Assembly (NCBI GenBank): GCA_032690845.1
Contig: CM064429.1
Location: 17,516,569 to 17,580,568, forward strand
Direction: 5' to 3'
DNA: 64,000 bases
Source of the DNA: Eleusine coracana subsp. coracana
Lineage: Eukaryota > Streptophyta > Magnoliopsida > Poales > Poaceae
Under the pieces are notes generated by a model, which was not told where the DNA came from, did not search any database, and saw nothing but the letters and a program-made list of their open reading frames with translations. Position 1 is the first letter of the stretch; every line of letters starts with the position of its first letter. The position numbers and the translations under genes are program-made. Of the stretch, positions 56,482-64,000 are shown piece by piece.

Positions 56482-57572
56482 GGCCTCCCGTCACCCAAGG
56501 GCGCGCCCATTGAGCGCGTGAGTTGTGGCTCGTCTTCATGGGTGACGGTAGGTGGATACGAGCTGCAGGAGTGCCTGGACGGTGCACTAGGTGTCGTGGT
56601 CCACCGGCACGCCCATGGCAGTGAAGCAGGTATGACTCACCATCCCTGATGCCTGCCTCCGCGTCAGCCTCGACTACCAGCCTCCTTCTTATGATGCATA
56701 GAGCTCTCCAGATCTGGTTACTGGATTTGCACAATCCTTGAGTTTGCTATTGCAGATTAATAGGAATTGTGGATTTGCACGATCCACTACTATGTTGAGC
56801 GGACTTGGGGATCGTAGTTTCTCATTCAGGTATGATTCTTCTCTATTGTGGCCTGTGAGCTGCATTTTTCATTTTTTGAATTCGTTCATTTTGTTCTTGT
56901 CTATATTGTTAAGACGTAGGGACGACTGGATTAAATGTTTGGTCCTACCTACCTGCTTTGGCTTTCAGTAATGTAATGCTTTTGGAACTTGTTATCCAGC
57001 CTCAACTAGTAATCTAATGTTTGGCTCGTCGATTCAGCCATGCTTATGTTATTCAGCGGTTTGTTTCTTGTATTGTGCAGCAGTAATGTGTTATATTAAC
57101 AAGTATCATGTAAATGAATCGTGAAAAGAAATTAACATTAAGCAGAGATGTGTGAAAAATTGCCTAGAGTGACAGTCTTGTTTCCTGCTGGAATGTTGTA
57201 GGCTACCCAGGACCTGACTTCACTCAAGGACATGGCTGCAGAGACAAAAGAAACTGACATCTTTAGAAAAGGAGAATGACACTGGAGTGAAGGTAATTTC
57301 TAAACATTCCCATGTTTGGTTCTGTAGCTTGTCAATACATCTGTTCCATCTTTATATGCAAAATCTGCTACATTTTTTACTTGCGTACTGCTTCTGTTAG
57401 TGCAATAAGTGACATCATTTATTTGATTCCCTGCGAGAATGCAACTTATGTGTAAATATATTAAGTTCTGCTATTTATCATGTTCCGGTTCATTGCTTCA
57501 CTGAACAATTGCATAATATATTAAGAGTTGCAAATTTCAAAACCATGATTCATGTGCATGTTTAAAATAGTT
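56482..57572 (+). other. Exon-like fragments inside the large CACTA
   Basis: An exon-like segment ends at 56639 (GAAGCAG|GTATGA). Another, 57202-57292, has a TGTTGTAG acceptor, a GTAATT donor and the frame DLTSLKDMAAETKETDIFRK. The second resembles the coiled-coil C-terminal part of CACTA accessory proteins, but this is weak. Confidence 0.4.
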
Positions 57573-57958
57573 TGTCTGAATGCATGATGTGTCGTCGGCG
57601 TCTAGGGGTGCGCAGGAGAGAGTGCAAGAGAAGGTGCGATTGGCGATTGGAACGGAGAGCGTATGGAGGCCGGGGGCTCTGTTCGTCGCCGATGGCTTGC
57701 GAAGCCACGACGACCAAAGTACAACCTGACCCAGCCGGGAGATTGTATTTTCTTCGATGATCAACCCTAAACACCTGCGACCTTTATAGATCAGGCGGCA
57801 TCTAATAACCCTCAACAAACTTCCAAACAAACTCAAAATTACTTCCTATTTATTCTCTAACTGACGGCGCCCTTCTCTTAGCCACTTTGGGCGCCTGGGG
57901 CTAACTGATTATGCGGCGACGCCAGTAATACTTATGGCCCAAAATGAAGTCCACAACA
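57573..57958 (-). repeat. 3' LTR of chromovirus
   Basis: Minus strand starts TGTTGTGGACTTC after the purine tract GGGAAGGAGGGAAA. It has a promoter-like AATAAATAGG and a leader with TTTAGGGTTGATCATCG. The end at 57573 is inferred from a CA ending. Confidence 0.6.
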
Positions 57959-60640
57959 TTTCCCTCCTTCCCGAGAAACAACTCGTCCGTGCGTTGTACT
58001 GCTGGATAGGTACGCTTGAAATCTTCGAGGGGCTCCCAGGATGCATCAGCAGCAGAACAGCCCAACCACTGGACTATTGGTTCTCACACACCACGATTGA
58101 GGCGTGCGTAGACCACCTTTTCCGGGGCAGGCACCACACGGCTGTTCACGATGTCCGGCAGTGGCATCACTTCAGTTGGCGGCGCCCCTTCGAATTTCTT
58201 CAGCAAGGACACATGGAAAACATTGTGGATGCGAGCCTTGGGGGGAAGCTGCAGCCAATATGCAACACCACCGATGCGCTCCTGAACCAAGAATGGTCCG
58301 TAGAAACATGGCGACAGCTTGGAAGCTGCCAACGGTTTGATGCCGGACGCCGAACGCTGCTATAGCCGGACCCAGACCCAATTGCCGACGGTGTCCTGCA
58401 CCTCATGTCGGGACTTGTTCTGTAGCTTTTCATGATCACATGCTATCGAGACTTATCTCGGCAATATATTTATAGGGCCACGTCGATACTAAGAACTATG
58501 ATGGTTACAAAAAACACCGATTTATACAGGTTTAGGCCATCTCGATAAGAGTAAAAACCCTACGTTCTGTATCCTGTGGTTTGTATTGCTCTGTAATTTT
58601 GTGTCCTCTATGGGGGGTTCCCTGCCACCTTATATATCCGGTCGGCAGGGGGTATATTAAGAGTCCTATTGTTAGTCTATAAGGATTTACATAAAATGTC
58701 TATCTTTAATTATCTTACACTCCAAGCCGACTCGATCAGTTTCTTTATTGGTGAGGTACCCGATCGGTTGTCGACTTAGGCATATCTATGGATACCTAGA
58801 AGGTAAGTATTCCACACTTGTGCCTGAACCAGCCGCTCTCTGATCTCGGTGAGGAATTCATCCCGATCACCAAGCTGCTAGTCAACTGTTGCAATGCGTG
58901 CCGAGCCACGCTGGTAGGAGAGGAGTGTGGGAGGGTCCCAACCATAGACGACGCGGAACGGCATGCACTGGAGCACCATCTGATAAGAAGTGTTGAAGCA
59001 GAATTCCGCCTAGAGGCGCCATTGAAGCCACGATCGCAGCCTGTCATCGGCAAGGCACCGGAGATACATGGTGATGATGCGGTTTGTGACCTCCGACTGC
59101 CCATCCGATTGCGGGTGGAAGGCAGAACTCATGTGTAGCTTGACGCCTGTCGGGCGGAAGAGCTCCGCCCAGAACGCGCTTGTGAAGACCTTGTCCCAAT
59201 CGCTGACGATGGAGCATGGGATGCCGTGAAGTCAAACAATCCCTTCAAAGAACGCCTTGGCGATGGACGCCGCCGTGTACGGGTGGGATAAGGCGATGAA
59301 GTGGGCCATCTTTGAAAACCGGTCGACGACGGTGAGGATGATGGACTTACCGCCGATCTTAGGGAACGCCTCCACAAAATCCATCACGATGTTGCTCCAA
59401 ACCGCCGATGGAACGGGCAAGGGCTGGAGAAGACCCATCAGGTGGAGATGCTCGGACTTGTGCCACTGGCACGAGGAGCAGTCACGGACGAATTTCGACA
59501 CTCAGCGCAGTGCGTGTGGGCTTTAGAAGGAGGCACACCATTGATGCAGAGTTTTCTGGGCGCCTTCGTGGCCACCGTCATGGGCAGCCGCTAGGAGCTG
59601 TGGCCATAAGCATGAGGCGTCCGGAAGGAACACCATTCCCTTGTAGAGGAGCAGGCCGTCTACGTTCGCCCAGGCATCGGCGATTGTGCCCGCCAAGAGC
59701 TTGGCGTGCACTTCCAGTTCCTGCGGGTCTTGTAGCAGCTCTGTGCGGAGCAAATCAAACACCAAAAACTCAGGCACGGAGAGAGCGCATACTGCTGGAG
59801 CCTCCTCATCACGGCGCGACAAAGCGTCGGCCACGACATTGAACTTCCCCGGTCTGTATTCCACCGACAAGTCATAGCGAAAAAGCTTGCTCACCCAGTA
59901 TGTTGAGGAATTGTCGTGAGACGCTAGGCGAGGATGAACTTCAAGCTGTAGTGGTCGGTGCGGACTGTGAACGCCCGCCCCCACAAATATGGTCGCCAAT
60001 TGCGAACTGCCTTGACCAAGCGGATCAACTCTCGCTCATAGGTTGGTAGCTTTGCGTGGTGGGGGGCAACGGCATGGCTGAAGAAGGCGATCGGGCCATC
60101 ACCTTGGTGAAGGACTGCGTCGAATCTAGACTCGATGCATCGCAGTCGATGACGAAGCGCTTGGTGAAGTCCGGCATCTGGAGAAGTGGCACTGTCATCA
60201 GTGCGTGCTTGAGGGTCAGGAATGCCTCGTCCGCCTCGCGCGTCCAGGAGAAGGCCTCCTTCTTCAGGAAGGCTATCAAGGGCGCGGCCACCACCCCATA
60301 GCCGGCGATGAACTTGCGGTAGTAGTTGGTGAGGCCCAGGAACCCGCGCAGGCCACACACCATGTGAGGGCGCAGCCATGCCTCGACTGCTGCAACCTTG
60401 GTCGAGTCCGCGACGCCGTGCACCGAGATGACATGGTCAAGATAGGCCACGGACTCCTCGCCGAACGTGCATTTGGATCGTTTCAAAGTCAATCTGTGCT
60501 CGCGGAGCACCGCAAACACCTCGTTCACGTGTGGTAGATGCTCTGCCCTGGAACGGCTAAACACCAAGATATCGTCAAAGAAAACAAGAACGAATTTCTG
60601 AATAAACGGGTGTAGGATGGCCCAAAGAGGAGTCCACAAT
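57959..60640 (-). pseudogene. Chromovirus pol pseudogene (RT, RNase H, integrase, chromodomain)
   Basis: Read leftward. RT with FFDDILVFSRS near 60580. RNase H (VIDCDAS, then in another frame FFSHAVAPHHAKLPTYEREL). Integrase zinc-binding part (59999-59523) and core (MDFVEAFPKIGG, VVDRFSKMAHFI, about 59230-59420; SAFHPQSDGQSEVTNR near 59100). A linker (VGNWVWVRL), and a chromodomain (PCFYGPFLVQERIGGVAYWL, HNVFHVSLLKKF; then DASWEPLEDFKRTYPAVQ). Several frameshifts and stops show it is dead. Confidence 0.85.
58424..58800. mobile_element. LTR-like insertion in the chromovirus
   Basis: Interrupts the integrase/chromodomain linker. It contains ATTTATACAGGTTTAGG, CTCTATGGGGGGTTCCCTGC and CCTTATATATCCGG, also found in diverged form at 62840-63075. 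No clear TG…CA ends or TSD were found. Confidence 0.55.
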
Positions 60641-61367
60641 AATGCAACATTGGGGTACTCAGATATTTTGCTCAGTCCTATAAGTAATAACCATTTCGCA
60701 AGTTCCTAGTATTCCCATTTTTTATTGTCCTATATATGTTACTTGGACAAGCATATAGATAATTCCAGTACAGTTCATGAACAAAGATATTAAGTTATTA
60801 CTTAATTGAATGTGCCCTGAAAATAGTTAATTGAATGTAATAGAATTAATTATTTAATTATGGTCTCATTTTTTTGCAGCTAGTTGCTGCATGTTCATTT
60901 TTCTTAGAGCCGAGTTTCATGATACTTATTCAAATTTTCTCTTGTTCCTTCCTAGAGCTGTTGAAAAGAGTTCTCCTAGTGTTGGTAAACCACAAGTGTT
61001 TCCGCTAAAGATAAGAACACGTAACTAGACTGAATGATAGTATCTGTGATCTGCTGCAATTAGTAACTAGGAGCTGTAAGAAGAGTTATCCTAATGCTTA
61101 GCCTGTCGATTGGCAAGTTGTACATTCATGGGGTGTATGAATGTTATGTAATGAGGAGTGTATAATGCTTGTAAACCGAATTTGAGAAATGGTTGTCGGT
61201 TGTGGGTCAATGTATACCTGGAATAATGTTTCTGCGGATGGAATGGAGAAAAAGAGACATTTCTAGTGTATTTTTTTTTGTTCTTTAAATTTATCATTAG
61301 GTACGGGAATTGTTGTTGAAATGCGTCTATGTAGTAGAGTAATAGTAACGGGCTTAGAGGCAGCGAT
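60641..61367. other. CACTA interior, nothing firmly recognised
   Basis: AT-rich. A TTTTTTTGCAG acceptor-like site at about 60869-60879 precedes a short open stretch. No domain seen. Confidence 0.4.
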
Positions 61368-61629
61368 CACTAAAGATAGTGACGGGTTTCCAAACACCTC
61401 TGTACAAGATTTTTCAACCCGTCTGTAAAAATCAGTGGTGGGGTTTTGAAACCCGTCACTAAAAGCATTAAGGACGGGGATGAGTCACATCTATGGGCTG
61501 GGATTTGTAGGGACGGTGGATCTCCATCTCTAAAGGTCAGGTTTTAGAGATGCAAAATCTAAGACGGAGAAGAAATTCGACACTGAATAGATTAGAACAC
61601 CGTCTCTGAAAGCCTGATTTGTGGTAGTG
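61368..61629. repeat. Right subterminal repeats and end of large CACTA
   Basis: Begins with its own CACTAAAGATAGTGACGGG and ends TTTGTGGTAGTG, so it could also be read as a 262-bp CACTA MITE. The matching TTA duplication and TIR at 42568-42590 favour the large element. Confidence 0.55.
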
Positions 61630-61632
61630 TTA

Positions 61633-62019
61633 CTTCTATGCGTGGTATATAATGTAGAATCCTAATCTTATGGTCTAGTGACCCTTCGGACTTTGCTTTG
61701 ATTGAAATGCTCTAGTAAAGCTGTTTATAAAAATTTGCATGAATCCCAAAGCATATTTGCCAACTAAGTGATTTTTTTATTAGTTTAATATATGGGCTGA
61801 CTTGTCGTTCTGCCCCGGTCCAACCATTGCCGTGGAGTTCGGATCTAGAAAACTAACGAACGCATCTTCTTCCTATTTGGAACAAGGTCATCATCACTTG
61901 TCAGTACAAAGAAAAGAACGCTGGCAGCATCCAAAATCTTCAGCCGATCTCGAAGAGAAAGTTTAGGGGGCCTCACATTTGATCGAACTATATGATGAAT
62001 GAATGCAATGCAGTGATTA
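61633..62019. other. Intergenic, nothing recognised
   Basis: No gene or element ends seen. Confidence 0.5.
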
Positions 62020-62024
62020 ATCAG

Positions 62025-62303
62025 TGTCACGACTCCTGGTGAGTGGTGACCTGAAGGTCTTGGGCCAGAAGCCCAGAATTGAACGGTGCGACCTTGAAAG
62101 CCCAACCGGCATTGCCCGGCAATCGACTGGGCTGTGTGACTTATGAAAGGGTGTGTCATGTGTGTGCGTGTGCGTGAGTAGAAGTGGCACGCGGGGTAAC
62201 CTTATTGTAACGACTACCCAACCACCCTGTTGTTCATCTTAATTCCTGATCCCTTTCTCCAATTTCCCTACCTCCCTTAATCGATTGAGTCGGGATCGTC
62301 ACA
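62025..62303. mobile_element. Solo LTR
   Basis: 279-bp segment bounded by TGTCACGACTCC and GGGATCGTCACA, flanked by a perfect 5-bp duplication ATCAG (62020-62024, 62304-62308). No interior, so it is a recombination remnant of a complete element. Strand not determined. Confidence 0.8.
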
Positions 62304-62308
62304 ATCAG

Positions 62309-62835
62309 CCGCAGTTCAAAGCAAAGAAATGAGCCGCGGTGCTCTGTATGAATTAGAACAGTTAGATTCGGATCATGATGGTGTTGGACAGAGCCGGATT
62401 CACTAGTTAAAAATTGAATAATTTGTTTATTTAATTGAGTGTCTGCTTTGAGACTTTTATTTTTTTATTTATTTATTCCTCAAATACATAAAAGAGCTAC
62501 GTATCTTTATATTATAGAGAGGAATGAGCGACCTATATACAATACCAACTCATGTCGGGGCCATTCATGAGTTAGTTAAGCTTCGACGACGTCGAGTTCA
62601 TCTTCCTCACTGATGATTGTTTGTCCTCCTAGGGACCTGAATATAATTTAATTATCTTATGTCTCCTATTAAGCTTCCAGAAGGACCTTAACTTAAACTT
62701 TAGTGTTTGGATGGTGTTTCTTTTTTCTGAAAAATGTGTATCTACCTAGAGTAAGCGAGGAGCTTAAAGAAAGGAACATGGAGACAAGTACTGGGTGCAA
62801 CTATTAATGTAGTTTACCTATGAAGATTTATATGT
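62309..62835. other. Intergenic, nothing recognised
   Basis: AT-rich; no supported feature. Confidence 0.5.
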
Positions 62836-62839
62836 AGAA

Positions 62840-63075
62840 TAGGGGTAAGCGCAAGATCGAGAGACAATGATAACATAAGATGACGATTTATAGAAATTTG
62901 GATCTCTCGGAGGATAATAACTCTACGTCATGTGTTCAGTGAATTTGTATTGATATGTCTAGATCTATGATCTAGATATAGAGGGTTGACCTAGACGTTG
63001 ATGTCTAGTTGTGTTTAATTGTGTATCTGATGCCCCTTGAGGGGGGTCTCTGTCCCGCCTTATATATCCGGGGGG
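62840..63075. repeat. LTR-like fragment related to 58424-58800
   Basis: Shares ATTTATA, ACTCTACGT, a run of G before TCTCTGTCCCGCC and CCTTATATATCCGG in the same order as 58500-58640. It is truncated on the right by another repeat terminus. Confidence 0.5.
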
Positions 63076-63350
63076 TAGTGGTGGACCTAGGATTTTATCA
63101 AAGGGTTTGCCGGTAAAAAAAACTTATGTGACAGTTGTAAAATTTGTAACATAATTTGTATATATGCACTAAATAACATGACAAGTCTTTAATTCAATAA
63201 ATTATAATTAATATAAATAGTTCAAATGGCAATACGGATCATTCAAAATATACATAAGCATAGAAGAGACTTGCAGTATTACTTGTCAAGCCTTTTTACC
63301 TTTTAGACACCGTTTTCTAAAGGTCAAATACCTGAATGACGATTGGTTTA
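63076..63350. mobile_element. Possible hAT-type MITE or terminus
   Basis: TAGTGGTGGACCTAGGATTT resembles the TAGTGGCGGA.CCAGGATTT terminus of a common plant repeat. AT-rich sequence follows and no second end was found. Confidence 0.4.
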
Positions 63351-64000
63351 CAAATTAAGTGACACAGATTGCTTCAGCGTCAGGCTGCAGTGGCTCCAAA
63401 GTACCTATGCAGATTGATCAACGGAGAAAAGGTCAAGGCCATCGTGAGATGGCACTTGAATCCTCTATTGCTAAAGAAGAATCATCATGCCAACCTTGTT
63501 ACCTGGAGCTTAAGCAGTCCAGCGCTGTGATAGCATCGTCGTAGCAGAAGACATCAGATTCGCTTCGGCTTTCAGCAATTTGGGAAGACCTCGTGCAGGC
63601 ATCTGGCGGAGTAAAGCGGTTCGTTGCTGGATGTTTTAGACCGCAGATCATGCCAGGCTCATGCCGCATTACGTCCGGAAACCAAATAAACTGCCTAGGT
63701 GAAAAGCCCGGGTCAGGCTGACCAAATTTGCAGGGTATGCCGTGGCCCAACCGGCATACCCCGTACGTCCGCTCCTGTCAGGGAGACAGGGTTACATGGC
63801 AGAGTGCTAGTCGGTTTATTATATATGGCGAAGTTCTAGTTCCAGTTGGAGCTGTAAACCGACCGATGAGGACAATCGGAATTGGCCTGACTGACCAATG
63901 AGAGCGGTCGGAACTATAAACCGACCGATGAAAGCGATCGAGGTTGGTGTTGCTGACCAATGCAGGCAAGAAAATCACTCAATGTCAAGTGGTATATTTA
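63351..64000. repeat. Right-edge region with AAACCGACCGATGA repeats
   Basis: From about 63810 the motif AAACCGACCGATGA and its complement (GTCGGTTTAT) recur at about 63812, 63854 and 63917. GACCAATG occurs at 63893 and 63955. This is typical of the subterminal region of a CACTA-like element continuing to the right. 63351-63800 has no recognised gene; its short frames on both strands lack domains. Confidence 0.45.

Larger units (their letters stand above)
57573..60640 (-). mobile_element. Chromovirus (Ty3/gypsy, Reina-like), 5' truncated
   Basis: Minus strand. The 3' LTR is about 57573-57958, preceded (to the right) by a pol region from RT through chromodomain. The 5' end is lost inside RT near 60640, and there is no 5' LTR. 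The short LTR (about 386 bp) and C-terminal chromodomain fit Reina-type chromoviruses. An unrelated insertion lies at about 58424-58800. Confidence 0.8.
42571..61629 (+). mobile_element. Large (19 kb) CACTA element containing nested insertions
   Basis: The left end is CACTACCATGGATCGGG. The right end, reversed, is CACTACCACAAATCAGG. They are flanked by the 3-bp duplication TTA (42568-42570, 61630-61632). Both ends carry similar repeats such as GTGACGGG, 'CCGTCTCTA' and 'ATCTCCATCTCTAA' (42600-42990 and 61368-61629). Inside are exon-like fragments (56482-57300), a hAT element and a truncated chromovirus. No recognisable CACTA transposase remains. The orientation given is arbitrary. Confidence 0.7.

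Noticed and set aside
61368..61629. Independent 262-bp CACTA MITE
   Set aside because: Flanks do not give a duplication for this unit alone, whereas TTA plus TIR pair it with 42571.
1..64000. tRNA or rRNA genes
   Set aside because: None recognised; tRNA-like matches are only the primer-binding sites complementary to tRNA-Asp.

Overview
The window is plant nuclear DNA, most likely from a grass (Poaceae, probably panicoid). The evidence is the set of repeat families: Athila-type Ty3/gypsy elements primed by tRNA-Asp, Tat-like and chromovirus gypsy, Copia, CACTA, hAT, MULE/Pack-MULE, Helitron, a small non-autonomous LTR element and MITE-like pieces. Only one ordinary host gene is clear, a LEA_2 (LEA14-like, tandem WHy) gene at about 36.3-39.8 kb. 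All calls come from reading the sequence; no database search was run.

Layout. 1-16128: a decayed Athila-type element on the minus strand. Its 3' LTR is cut by the window start, and its 5' LTR lies at 14888-16128. A young, related Athila-type element (3172-12574, plus strand, TSD ATAAT) has inserted into it. The young element has near-identical LTRs and two intact ORFs (gag-protease and an Athila ORF1-like protein) but no reverse transcriptase, RNase H or integrase. 16134-24032: the 3' part of a Tat-like gypsy element. Its 3' LTR (18086-24032) is split by a 4.6-kb CACTA element (19275-23897, TSD TAA) that carries an eight-exon Transposase_24-type gene with one internal stop. The Tat-like LTR ends inside a LINE fragment (24033-24170). 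24538-32318: a 7.8-kb minus-strand Helitron with exon-like fragments of captured genes. 32569-34602: a 2-kb non-autonomous LTR element with 145-169-bp LTRs and TSD TTTAT.

36337-39824: the LEA_2 gene. A Pack-MULE (36592-37785, 9-bp TSD) carrying a wax-synthase-like fragment sits in its 5'-UTR intron. 40845-41729: an unusual GC-rich element bounded on each side by a hairpin. 42571-61629: a 19-kb CACTA element (TSD TTA) that is itself a nest. It contains a hAT element (43266-56481) whose transposase pseudogene is interrupted by a gypsy tail fragment, a 1.8-kb TIR element with a near-perfect 9-bp duplication, and a complete but dead Copia element (48627-54924). A 5'-truncated chromovirus (57573-60640) is also inside the CACTA. 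61630-64000: a solo LTR (62025-62303, TSD ATCAG), fragments of another LTR family, and subterminal-type repeats at the right edge.

Functionally the window is a transposon graveyard around one stress-protein gene. The most notable material is the young pol-less Athila-type element and its older relative. They share a duplicated polypurine tract whose two copies vary together within each family, and a conserved stem-loop with an A-rich loop. The young element also has an LTR-promoter-like module directly upstream of its second ORF.
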